A stretch of 64,000 nt of DNA from positions 186,001 through 250,000 of the forward strand of contig NW_027168298.1 in the NCBI RefSeq assembly GCF_040954835.1. Direction: 5' to 3'. This stretch comes from Lepisosteus oculatus (lineage: Eukaryota > Chordata > Actinopteri > Semionotiformes > Lepisosteidae). Under the pieces are notes generated by a model. The model was not told the origin of the DNA. It searched no databases and was given only the letters and a program-made list of their open reading frames with translations. Position 1 is the first letter of the stretch, and the number at the start of each line of letters is the position of its first letter. The position numbers and the translations under genes were made by a program. Shown here one piece after another: positions 1 to 9,680 of this stretch.

Positions 1-336
1 GATGACTTCGCATGCACGCGTGCTTTCATGCAGTCGTGTGTGCAACCATGTCTGCTTACGTGCAAACGGGCGTGGTTTCATGTATGCAAAAAACTTTCCT
101 GGGCTCTTCTGAAGCACATAAAATTATTTGGAGATATACATTTGTCTTGTTTTCCTCTTAGGCTCTAGAATTGATAACTTTTTTTTCATTTTTGGCATTT
201 TTCATAATTTTCTAGAAAGTGGTTGCAAGCCCGATATCATGCAAAGAAACTTCAGGATTCGGGGATCAGTCAATGGATTTTCTTCAAAGTTGGATTTTTG
301 CACTCTGTGGACCAAGAGATGTTGTTCTATAATGTT

Positions 337-1330
337 TTTTTTTTTTCAAATTTAAAAATATCATTTTTTCATGGAGCTTTGAATGGGATGGATTCACCCT
401 CCTTTAGCCAGGACAGAGCTCCAGGAGCCTGCGTAGGATTCTAGCTTTCTCCCCTTGCAGGCACCTGGCACAGAAGACAATATTTTTTTCCTTAAAATCT
501 TTTTTTTTGTGTTCCTTGTTGTTCCAAACTTAATTTTAATCACTTTTAATTAGAGATTTTATTAAAAATAGTGCAATAAATGACTAATTTCACAAAAATT
601 AATGTAATATAAAACGGATGTTTTCAACTTTATTGTAGTGTTTTAGAAACTAATATGTCGTCAAAAATGGTTGTTTTTCACTCCTATGAATGAAAACTGT
701 TGTTATATGATGTTTTTTTTTTCAAATTTTAAATGATCATTTTTTCATGGAGCTTTGAAGGGGATGGATTCACCCTCCTTTAGCCAGGACAGAGCTCCAG
801 GAGCCTGGGTAGGATTCTAGCTTTCTCCCCTTGCAGGCACCTGGCACAGAAGACATCATTTTTTTCCTTAAAATCTTTTTTTTTTTGTGTTCCTTGTTGC
901 TCCAAACTTAATTCTATTCACTTTTAATTAGAGATTATATTAAAAATAGTGCAATAAATGACTAATTTCACTAAAAATACTAAAAGTAATATAAAACGGA
1001 TGTTTTTAACTTTATTGTAGTGTTTTAGAAACTAATATGTCTTCAAAAATGGTTATTTTTCACTCCTAGGAATGAAAGCTGTTGTTATATGATGTTTATT
1101 TTCAAATTTTGAAAAAGCAAAGGATTCTAGCTTTCTCCCCTTGCAGGCATCGGACACAGAGAACCTCATGGTTTTCCTAAAAATCATTTTTTATGTTCCC
1201 TGGTGTTCCAAACTTAGTTTTAATCAATTTTAATTTGTTATGTTACAAACAGGGTAATAAAGTCTTAATTGGACTATAACTAATGTCATATTGTCTGCTA
1301 CAAAACTGATATTTTCAGCTCTATTGTAGA
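337..1330. repeat. Imperfect tandem repeat of ~370 bp, AT-rich
   Basis: A unit with a T-run, a CATGGAGCTTTGAA-type stretch, CTCCAGGAGCCTG, CTTTCTCCCCTTGCAGGCA and an AT-rich tail occurs at about 337-707 and again at about 708-1080. A third, shorter and more diverged form runs from about 1110 to 1330. The block is repeated at 48370-49370 and, inverted and diverged, at about 23420-23790. No coding potential is evident. Confidence 0.75.
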
Positions 1331-1379
1331 GATTCTAGAATCAACTAATAAAGAATTGAAATAAAAAAAGGGCATAAGA

Positions 1380-1499
1380 AGACATTACCAACAACGACCA
1401 CATGATGGAGATATTGTCTAGACATTACCAACAACGACCACAAGATGGAGATATTGTCTAGACATTACCAACAACGACCACAAGATGGAGATATTTTCC
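1380..1499. repeat. Three tandem 40-bp units
   Basis: Three consecutive copies of a 40-bp unit containing AGACATTACCAACAACGACC and ending AGATGGAGATATTGTCT. The same triplet is present at about 49413-49532. Inverted forms with two units (23300-23380) and about one unit (27195-27235) occur elsewhere, so copy number varies between paralogous blocks. Confidence 0.85.
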
Positions 1500-1892
1500 A
1501 AAGAGGCAAGAGGGGCAAAGCTGCGATAAGGTAAAATCATTTTTTGAAAGAGATTGTTGTCAGAATGCACATCCGTATCCCAAACAGAATCTCTAGTAAA
1601 ATATGATCATTTGTGAAACAGGCAAATGAGTGTCAGCTACAATATGATTGCTACATATCTGCATTTGTTGGTATTTAAGGAGTAAGAGTGCAGGTTTAAA
1701 CCTGCGATCCAGTGTGTTGAAGAATTTCACAACACTACCTCTAGCACATATGGAAATAAATCCTCATAATGATTATTGCCCTGGGCATGTACCAAAAAAG
1801 CAGTGAGCATATATATATATATATCACTGGGTTGAAGCTAGAAACACAGAATAACTGCAAACACATCCTAAATACAGTGTTCCAGCACCTTT

Positions 1893-2516
1893 GACCTCAT
1901 CCAGAACGTATCATTTCTTGAAAGGGATTGCTGTCCGAATGCACATCTGAATCCCAAACAGAATCTCTAGTAAAATACGATCATTTGTGAAACAGGCAAA
2001 TGACTGTCTCAGGGGCCCATTTCTCATTGTCAGACACATGTATGCAATGCTTTCACTGTGCATTGAGCAATAGGGATCAAAAACACCGCAGGTAAGGTTA
2101 GAAGTCATGTTCTATGATCATTTCTTTCAGCATTAGGGACTAAATATACTAAACGTATGATGCTAAAATGTTATTTTTACATATATTAATGTAATAAATG
2201 ATTGCTTATGCTTTATAAACAAATCTAATTATAATAAAAGCTTAAGTTTTGTATTTATCTTGTACCATAGAACATGATTTTCTTTGTATTTCAAGCCCAC
2301 AAAGTGTCCAAATGATGCACCTTTGACCTCATCCAGAACGTATCATTTCTTGAAAGGGATTGCTGTCCGAATGCACATCTGAATCCCAAACAGAATCTCT
2401 AGTAAAATACGATCATTTGTGAAACAGGCAAATGACTGTCTCAGGGGCCCATTTCTCATTGTCAGACACATGTATGCAATGCTTTCACTGTGCATTGAGC
2501 AATAGGGATCAAAAAC
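1893..2516 (-). repeat. Two direct copies of a ~210-bp conserved module
   Basis: A ~210-bp sequence with landmarks ACGTATCATTTCTTGAAAGG and GAATCCCAAACAGAATCTCT occurs at about 1905-2115 and again at 2318-2516, separated by AT-rich sequence. It is seen at least seven more times: plus strand near 22020-22235, 23090-23265 (partial), 27050-27150 (partial), 42965-43200 and 43830-43960 (partial), and minus strand near 49920-50145 and 50351-50550. Several copies directly abut tRNA genes. No ORF is conserved; its function is unknown. Confidence 0.8.
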
Positions 2517-2539
2517 AGAATGGAAACAGACATGGAAAC

Positions 2540-2621
2540 CAACGAGGATGGGATTTGAACCCATGCGTGCAAAGCACAATGGATTAGCAATCCATCGCCT
2601 TAACCACTCGGCCACCTCGTT
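2540..2621 (-). tRNA. tRNA-Ser (GCT)
   Basis: An 82-nt serine-type tRNA with the long variable arm of class II tRNAs and anticodon GCT (reads AGC/AGU). The acceptor stem AACGAGG pairs fully with CCTCGTT and the discriminator base is G, which seryl-tRNA synthetase prefers. The T-loop is TTCAAAT. A T5 run lies about 25 nt past the 3' end and could end pol III transcription. Its duplicate is at 50572-50653. Confidence 0.93.
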
Positions 2622-2999
2622 AACAAAACTGGGCTGTCCCAACTGGGTTGGCGCGCTCCAGATGATCTTTTTCTTTTTTTTCCCTCGTACTCGAGGGTCA
2701 TTTTCCTGTTCCACATGCGATTTCAACATTTTCCTTGGGAGATGTCAAGCCAGCAAGCCACTGCTGTGGTTCAGTGGCCAGCGTGGAGTTCAGTGGCCCT
2801 GTTGTACACAGAAAGCACATTGAGCTCCTTGGACATGAAAAGTTCCAGATAAAAGCCATTTGTCATCCTTTCTCTTGGTGTCGATGTTGCTATTGTATGT
2901 AAAGGTGGCAACTTGCTCAGCGAGCAGGCGGAGCACACACCGAATGCAGATGTGTCTGAGTGGTGTGTCCAAGTGGCTGCAAAAGGACAGCACTCCCGG

Positions 3000-3073
3000 G
3001 GCGCTGTGGCTTAGTTGGTTAAAGCGCCTGTCTAGTAAACAGGAGGCCCTGGGTCTGAATCCCAGTGGATAAC
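3000..3073 (+). pseudogene. tRNA-Thr (AGT), damaged acceptor stem
   Basis: The body is a clear threonine tRNA: D arm GCTTAGTTGGTTAAAGC, a CTAGTAA anticodon loop (AGT) and a T arm. The 5' acceptor strand GGCGCTG no longer matches its 3' strand, which reads TGGATAA in place of the family's CGGTGCC, and there is no T-run after it. It is most likely dead. The same damage is present in the 51032 copy, so it predates the 48-kb duplication. Confidence 0.85.
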
Positions 3074-3850
3074 CGCCTACGGCTAGACTTAATTAAATGC
3101 AAGTATTCATTTCCTGTCTTTAACACGACTTGTTTTTCTTAAAATGGATGCAACTTGCAAAACATGAAATACAAACCTTGCTAATCAGCGCTAGCAGCTG
3201 GCAAAAAAAAAGAAGTCAGCAATGTTTTTTTTCTTTAACCTTAACCCTGCTAATGGAGAAGAGTTAAACGACCGAGTCTATGCAGCTTAAACGGTGCGCA
3301 TGTCGGGTTCTTAGCTGAAAGGGTGGTAAATCACGCTCACCCCAGTCCTTAATCTTTTAAAGAGGATACAAAATTGAACCTAGTCGCCACATCACATACA
3401 TCCTGTTCAATGATAAAAAGGTAACATCTATCCTCGCTCCAGAGTAAATCTCACGTTGAGGGCATATTTTTTTTCACTTTACCGTGAATCGGGCTCGGCT
3501 GCACAGAGGAGAGAGCAGAGCAATGAGGTCACGGGGACAGGGGAGTCACACGCTGGCTGTTTGAACACGCGGAAGATCACTGAGGGATCCACAGTATATG
3601 GACCCTCCGTGCGCAATCAGTCCGCACTCCGGACTCTGAAACCTGCCATCCGAGTTAAGATCTCGGCAGAACCTGAAGCGCAGTTCCTTCTTAAAACGTA
3701 ATCTGGTGAGCATTTCTAGAATCGTACTTGTATAGATGCAGCCTTTAATGTGTTGCTAGGTTAAAATTGATGACTTCTTGTATTTCAGTAGGCAACTGCC
3801 CTCTTGATTTTGGATTTAATTTCTTTATTACAGTGGCGCTTTTATGAAGC
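3074..3850. repeat. Thr-unit flank, no gene
   Basis: This flank accompanies Thr tRNA copies throughout the window (inverted at 14230-14920, 18290-19100 and 36290-37065; direct at 40073-40640 and 51110-51890). It contains an 81-codon open frame near 3456-3701 that lacks an ATG and changes amino acids between copies, so I do not call it a gene. Confidence 0.75.
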
Positions 3851-4812
3851 CAAGGGACCAGGGAGCTGCCCCAGTACTGGGATGGCCAGTTCGAAATCAT
3901 AGAAACTATTGTCAATTCCAGTCCCATGTCAGTGCGAGCAGGGATTTTGACATCTTGTTTTGCTATGTTCTGCACCAACAGGCAGGTGGCTCGGCCATTC
4001 CGTTCCAGTTTGGGGGTACAACAGACTGCTAGGTTCAGTCTGATAAACTGAGCTGATGGTTGGAAGAAAACCATCTCAGCGTCCATTCTCTGTCCCTTCT
4101 TTAGGACAAGGCGTACCGGAAACCCTGCTGTTGACGCAGGAACGATCAGGTCCGATTCGTTTACTACCTGGCAGGCCTGAGGAATCGTCTGACCTGACCG
4201 AATGTTCTCGGGGTCACCGCTTAGAGAGTGGGCATCTGGGTCCACCCGTTTCCACAGCACACTGTTTACTGTGTCCAGCTGGGCGCCCAGTCGAACCAAT
4301 AGGTCTGCACCAATGCAGACCGAATGGGTCAGCTGAGGTGCTACCTGGAAGTAGTGAGCAAACTTCCTTTTTCCGATGGAGATGGAAGCTACACAGCTTC
4401 CTTTGCTCCAAATGGACCTATGAGGTGGGGGTGCCCACCACAGAACCTGTGACTGCGTCACCAGGGTCACCTGACAGCTTCGCGACAGGTCCTCGAACAG
4501 ACCTTCACTGATTATGGACTTCTCAGAGCTGAGGCTAAGAATTACATCATCAACCTGCACTTCTGCCACCTGGACCCCCTCCCACCACCATGGGGTGGTA
4601 GTCCTGGACCCCCTGAGGTACCAGGGTGCACAGAAAGGACTCCCATTCATTACCGGACAGGGAGATCCACTCTTCTTCAGGGATGAAAAGGGGGTGTGCT
4701 TTACCTGGCGGGTCAAGCAGCTGCTCGGAGCACTGCTCCTGTAGTTGGGAGACCGTGGGAGTGCTGGCCTGGGCAGGACTTCCCTGTAGTTTTGGAAAGC
4801 AAGAAGAGACAT
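3850..4812 (-). pseudogene. Fossil LTR element, region after the protease
   Basis: A long open stretch continues from the protease region of the fossil towards its missing 3' part. It contains a second retropepsin-like neighbourhood (QLDTVNSV and similar), but I cannot assign a domain with confidence. The true boundary of the element is near 3850, where the tRNA-array flank stops matching its other copies. Confidence 0.5.
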
Positions 4813-5868
4813 TTATTCTCGTCCAGAGGAACCAGGAGGAACCTCCAACTCAGCTATAGTGTTCAGTGGGCACTGTGTGATCACAGTATAACCACTGAAT
4901 CCCCCTTTTTGCTGTGCAACAGGCTTAGGGTTTTTGACCTGAGCCCACAATTTTCCACGCTGGCAGTCCACCAGAGGCTCCAGCCTGTCAAGCAGGTCTT
5001 GGCCAATGAGTAGTGGCTCTCTTTTTAACCTAGAGATGTAAACAGGATGCACCATGTTCATTGGCCCGAACCTAAGTGCCACCCACACTCGGTGTGTGAT
5101 CCTGGCATGATCCTGGGTATAGCTGGAAATATCTATCTTACACGGTTCTACCTTAAGTCTGATGCCTTTTCCTTTCTCTACTCGTTTGAGCTCGCTGAGT
5201 AGATCGGCTGACATCAAACTAATTTCAGCCCCAGTGTCAATCAGTGCTTCTCTATCTAAGACGTTTTCAAGAAAAACCTTGATATAAATACGCCTTGCTT
5301 TGCCTTTCTGGCTGAGATTCCCTAAGAATTGTTGGAAGCCTGCCTTTTCTTTGACTTCAGGGGCGGGGTCAGCGCCCAACTCAGAGTCACAGCCTTCTTC
5401 CAGGCAGGAACCCTCCCACCCAATCAGATAGACTGAGGGAGGGGCTTGGGACGGATCCCCGCCTCCTCCAGTGAGAAGGGGCGTGGTCCCCCTAAGCTCA
5501 TTCACACTTCTGGCATTCGGTGCGGAAGGTTTACCCTGTCCTGATCTCTCAGGCAGGGCTTGTTCAAGCCTGGCCAGGCGGGCTGCAGTCGACTCCCTGC
5601 GTCCAGTCTTATGATAGACTCTGCCTGAGCCCTTGCCTTCCCCGTAGCGCTCACGGCGGCTCTGACGCTTAGTGCGGTCCTGCCTGCCTATTTTGTGCCG
5701 GGGCTTAGCGAGCTCAGGAACCTCAGCTGCCTCGAGCTGAGGCGAGTCGTCAACCCTGCTGGCTTTAGTGGCGAACACGGCCGTTTTAGCAGGTTTTCGC
5801 TCTGAGGAAGCAGAGACTTCAGCTCCCCAGGCTTTTTGAGCCAACCTTCTAATGTCAGCCATTTTCAT
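4813..5868 (-). pseudogene. Fossil LTR element, protease region
   Basis: The translated region contains the active-site signature of a retroviral-type aspartic protease ([14 protein letters not shown]), followed by a hydrophobic stretch with [12 protein letters not shown], typical of the C-terminal part of retropepsins. A basic, Arg-rich segment precedes it, as expected for the end of Gag. It is part of the fossil element at 3850-8164. Confidence 0.8.
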
Positions 5869-7082
5869 CGCTGTGTGTGCATCACAATCATTTTCCTGAC
5901 TGAGGGATGCAGATTAGCAATGAATAAACCTTTGAAATTCACGTTCTCTTCGCAACCCTCTTCATTCCGCCCTGCAAAATAAGTGCGCCTAAGCCTCTGA
6001 TAATAGTCGCGAGGGGCTTCAGCTTTTTCGTGCTTAATATGGTGCACAGCAGCCACGGCAGCTATGGGATCGATAAAAGCCGAAAATTCTCCGATCATTG
6101 CCTGACACAGCTCCTCAAAGCTATTACAGACTTCCGGTCCTTGTCTAGACATCCACTCGTGGATCGCTCGGCTGGTAGTTTTCCTTACTTACATAGCCTT
6201 TTCCTGTTCGGACGCTTCGGGCATAAACTGCAAAGTATATCTCAGCTCATCGATGTAGGTCTCCACATTATTCCCTGACACTGACGGGTCAAACCTTTCT
6301 ACATCTTTGGCTAACTGCCTCAGGGAGTGGAGGTTAATTTTTACGGTTTCTCCGCGGGCAGGGAGACGGCCGTGATCAGGAGCAGGGGGTCTATGCCTGA
6401 ACTGACTCGCCCTTGCGTTTCGCGCAGGACTCGGCGATCTCCCCCATGCCGATCCGACCACAGACCCTGGCCGGGAGAAACCTCCTCCCGGCGCGCTGGG
6501 TGAGCGCTCCGGGCTGCTAGGTGGGCTGGCATGCAAGTGGGATCTAGTCTATTTTGCTTCCAGTACGGCAGCATCTGACTCCTTTTGCCTTTCCTGGCTG
6601 AGCTCATTTAAACTCTCAATTTCTTTTTCTTTTTCTTTCGAGCTCCCTTCCAGGTCTCTCCTAGCTACCTCAGCCGCAGTTTCTCTAGCAGACAAGTCAT
6701 CTAATTTACCTAAAACTTCCCTGAGTCAGTCTTCACTTTCCTCATTTTTCACTCTCTTTTCTCTGATTATATCCAACAACTCGACTCGCTCCACCTTATA
6801 TCTTTCTAGCGTTCCCTGAAGCTTTTGAAACTTTGTCAGCTCGGACAAAGACAGTTCCAGCTGTTTAGCTAGATTTAAGGTGAAACTCGATAGGACCAGA
6901 ACTGCGTTCACAGACACTCCTGTGTTAAGCTGGTTCGCTACCTTAGCTACTAAATCTACTTGCAGCTTCTCAATATCATCAAAGTTCAACTTTTCGATAC
7001 CACTCCAGTAACCAGGATTGTCGTCGCTAGAAATAGTACTTATAAGCGACTCCACTTCAGACATTTTAGCAGCCATTGTCAT
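5865..7082 (-). pseudogene. Fossil LTR element, Gag-like region
   Basis: Several open stretches between the primer site and the protease look Gag-like. One (5865-6152) contains [20 protein letters not shown] and a [10 protein letters not shown] segment, resembling capsid/spacer sequence of Gypsy-type or retroviral Gag. The region is broken in more than one place, and the assignment rests on position and general character. Confidence 0.6.
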
Positions 7083-7318
7083 TACGTCAGAGAAACTTTA
7101 AGAGTATTACTTTTTTTTTTCTTTTTCCAAAATACAGTATGGAATCTAGACACCCGAGCAGATGGATTTCCAATCAGCACACGTTACACTAAACGCTAGA
7201 AAACAGGGGGATTTCTTTACGCAGTTATCAGCACACCCGGTATTCGCGTATAGAAGCCGCGGTGCTGTGCTGAACTTCAGTTATTCTGTGCGACTGATTC
7301 TCATTTCATTCTAAACTC

Positions 7319-7336
7319 GCCCACCCAGGGACGCCA
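7319..7336 (-). other. Primer binding site matching tRNA-Asn
   Basis: On the minus strand this 18-mer reads TGGCGTCCCTGGGTGGGC, the exact complement of the 3' end of tRNA-Asn(GTT) including the added CCA. It lies five bases inside the LTR edge, the standard position for a retroelement primer site. The same array carries tRNA-Asn genes at 58653 and 63175 whose 3' ends match it. Confidence 0.88.
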
Positions 7337-7341
7337 TTAAA

Positions 7342-8164
7342 TGTAATGGTTTGATGGGTTTACTGAGACAATTATTAATTGTAGCAGTAATCACAAGGTT
7401 GTTCGTTGGGGCTTTTAGAAAATCAATCGTCAGAACAACTAACAACGCACACACAGGGGTTCAATAGACTAGATACATTTATTAATATAAATTGTGCACC
7501 AAACATATACTAGTCTGCCTGGATACGAGTGGCAGACCTTACTGTGAGGGTTATCAATATACAAGGTATATAATCCCGAAGAGATGCAAACACAAAGAGA
7601 TACACAACAGAGAATATATGTCAATATATATCGTTCGGTTACCAAATCGCTAATCAGTGTTATTACCCACTGTTACTCTAAACTCGGAAGTAAATACATT
7701 ACTCATGAATTAAATTGATAACAACTTGTGTTGAGGTACAATTAAATTCTCGAGACGCAATGTAGAACATGGGGTTTACTTATCCACTGTGTATGGATTT
7801 GGAATTTCCCGGCACGAACACCAAACCAGCTGACAGGCTCTGTTGCAGCCTCTGTTCCAGCGGTTGTCCAATGGGCGTTGTCCCGGCGTCCTCTGGCTAC
7901 CGGCCAACCAGTCAAGGTGCAGCTCGGAGTAGGACGGGCGGAGGAATCTGACTGCGGCGCGCAGGGCAGTCGTTGCTCCGAGGGGATCTACCAGCAGTCC
8001 GGCTGGCTGGTAGAAAGTCTCTATGCACAGAGTGTGACCGCGAGTCCTCACAAGTCACTCTTGTGCCTGGGAAGAAGCTGGTTCGTTCCCGGTCCAGCAC
8101 TGCTTCTGAATAAGCTATTCAGGTTGTCGACGAGGGTCCAACTGTAGGGTCCAACTGTCCAACA
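7342..8164 (-). repeat. LTR of the fossil element (~823 bp)
   Basis: On the minus strand the segment begins TGTTGGACAG and ends CATTACA, giving TG...CA borders, and is followed after five bases by the primer binding site. The outer edge is where similarity to the tRNA-Gly module resumes. No partner LTR is present, so insertion age cannot be judged by comparing LTRs. Confidence 0.75.
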
Positions 8165-8946
8165 CAAACACAATCTGTGGCGTTTAGCGTGACAGTCTTG
8201 CAGGCATCGTGCTGTCTCACTGCAATACTATACCGCTGGAGGAAACAGTCCATCTGGCCATGAAACTCATTTGAACGTCTAGCTACAGCAACTAACAATA
8301 TCATGATTTATTCAGGATGTGTGGAATCAGCACGTCCCGGAGACAGCTTCCGAAATCGTGAGCATTCTCTGGTGGTGTCCTGCAGGGCACCTGTGGGCGT
8401 GCGTTGGTGGTATAGTGGTGAGCATACCTGCCTTCCAAGCAGTTAACCCGGGTTCGATTCCCGGCCAACGCACTGGCGATTGGTTTCAAATGCTGTCATG
8501 AGCCTTGGATTGTGACTAGCAAAGCGCAGCCTTTTGAAAAACGGAATGCAAAACAGAATTGAAGGAGAATCTTACAGGGGATTCTGAGCGGTGTCTGCAT
8601 ACACGCAGTCCGATACGGGTGCTGAAAGCTTGAGCTACTCTCAATGTCATGCTGCCTTTCCCCGGAGTAAATCTGTTACATTGAAAGAATGCTTCTGGCA
8701 GGTTCAAAAAGGGACCCTTGTTAATTGGAGAAATCAATGATTTCGAATGAATTCTGTATGCGTTAAAAGACAGCTATACACAGAAAACATGCAGGACACT
8801 GCTCATGATGTTTCCCGAGCCGAAACACAGTGCGTTTTTCCAAGCCATCTGACAAAGCCCGCCCACTGAAAACTGCAGCAGATCGTGTAAAGACGTTCAA
8901 CTTTGTAACTACTGCACGCACAGGAAGCAGAATAAATTCCTCTTTT
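8165..8946 (-). repeat. tRNA-Gly module (inverted relative to 37.8-38.6 kb)
   Basis: This stretch is the reverse complement of about 37837-38603 and resembles 39442-40064 and 47010-47600. It carries the Gly(TCC) gene at 8401. Its ends are sharp: the LTR fossil joins at 8164 and a GC-rich insert begins at 8947, where the other copies continue with CAAACTGTCAAAGG. Confidence 0.85.
8401..8472 (+). tRNA. tRNA-Gly (TCC)
   Basis: A 72-nt glycine tRNA with anticodon TCC (GGA/GGG codons). The acceptor GCGTTGG pairs perfectly with CCAACGC, and the T arm CCGGG-TTCGATT-CCCGG is intact and forms a good B box. The only visible blemish is a C-T mismatch at the base of the anticodon stem. The nearby 3' T-run seen in sister copies (GTTTTC) is GTTTC here, so termination may be weaker. 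Confidence 0.95.
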
Positions 8947-9680
8947 CCGGTTTTATTTATGCGAACCATAAATAAACCAAATAAACCAAGTTGCAAGAGG
9001 CCCGCACCCACAGCACAAATTGCGCAGCCTAGGCCACCTCCTGCACGCCACCGCCTCCTGCTGGGCCCACTCTTTCGCACACTCACACGCCACACTAACA
9101 ATCAAAAGTGTGGGCAAAACAAGAAAACGAGCGCACCGTTTCCTACACATCTGCAGTCACCGTTGCGCATTCGCAGCATGTCCCGGGATGCAATTCGGCC
9201 TCATTTGCATAACTCCAGACCGGCAGATCGCCACGCAAGCTCGCGACGTGCGCCTGCCACACACCGAACAAACCTTTTCAGCAATTTCCAAAAAACGGGC
9301 CTGCTCGCCTGCCCACAAGGCTCCATCTCTTACCTGCTCTCCAGAGCCTGCTGCCTTCTGTGCTTTTCTCTCGGCACCGCTGCAGCGCACACAACTCCTG
9401 CAGCGGGAGGGGGGGAGAAAGTTCCCGCGCTCCGCCGCAGGGAAGGCTTGCTCCGTGCGCACACGTCCTTTCGATGCCAGTCCAACAAGTGCTCCGCATT
9501 AGCTGCGTCGGGGCTCCGGGGTGTCGCACCTCACCTCACCTCACCTCGCACTGCCCCCTCCTTGAATGTCTGCCGCTGGGCATGCCCCACTCTCCTCCGC
9601 CTTATCTTATCGCGTGTGAGCACCGACAATGGCCACAATGCCGGGGAATGGCACCTGTAAATTAATTCTCTTCTCTTGCA
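8947..9680. other. GC-rich inserted sequence, unidentified
   Basis: The composition changes abruptly to GC-rich, unlike the surrounding array. It contains four tandem CACCT-type repeats (about 9528-9552), an octamer ATTTGCAT at 9203-9210 and several open frames in different phases with no recognisable domain. It sits between a Gly module and the broken 3' side of the LINE, and could be the 3' part of that element or a separate insertion. Confidence 0.5.

Larger units (their letters stand above)
1..3850. repeat. Segmental duplication, copy 1 (AT-rich block + Ser/Thr tRNA module)
   Basis: This segment recurs in the same orientation at about 48032-51890, with matching landmarks about 48.03 kb apart (Ser tRNA 2540 versus 50572, Thr tRNA 3000 versus 51032). 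By eye the copies differ only at scattered bases, so the duplication is recent. Similarity ends near 3850, where the LTR fossil begins in this copy while the other copy continues with ordinary array sequence. The first 2.5 kb is AT-rich and noncoding; the last 1.3 kb is the Thr-side flank shared by every Thr unit in the window. Confidence 0.9.
3850..8164 (-). mobile_element. Fossil LTR retroelement (retrovirus-like/Gypsy-like), incomplete
   Basis: A minus-strand LTR element fossil with, in element order, one LTR (7342-8164), a primer binding site (7319-7336), a Gag-like region (about 7082-5865), an aspartic protease region (5868-4813) and further open sequence to about 3850. I see no reverse transcriptase and no second LTR, so only the 5' half or so remains. 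It is broken in roughly five places. The family is uncertain: protease and Gag character fit the Gypsy/retrovirus group. Both flanks are tRNA-array sequence, but from different modules (Thr flank on the left, Gly module on the right), so a rearrangement has also occurred here. Long open stretches suggest moderate age. Confidence 0.8.

Noticed and set aside
1380-1499. Possible CRISPR-like array of 40-bp repeats
   Set aside because: The units are contiguous with no variable spacers, and the setting is a vertebrate genome; it is a simple tandem repeat.
2860-3072. Repeated hydrophobic open frame (SSFLLVSMLLLYVKVAT) near Thr tRNAs
   Set aside because: The frame reads directly into the tRNA-Thr sequence, so its conservation reflects the tRNA and its flank, not a protein.
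3456-3701. 81-codon open frame repeated beside several Thr units (also at 14368, 18434, 36404, 51488)
   Set aside because: It begins at a non-ATG codon in the copies I checked, changes between copies alter amino acids freely, one copy (40.1 kb) is broken, and it lies in a duplicated tRNA flank. Shared descent explains the conservation.
8830-9660. 276-codon open frame in the GC-rich insert
   Set aside because: Its composition is driven by GC content, with overlapping open frames in other phases and no recognisable domain or repeat-copy support.
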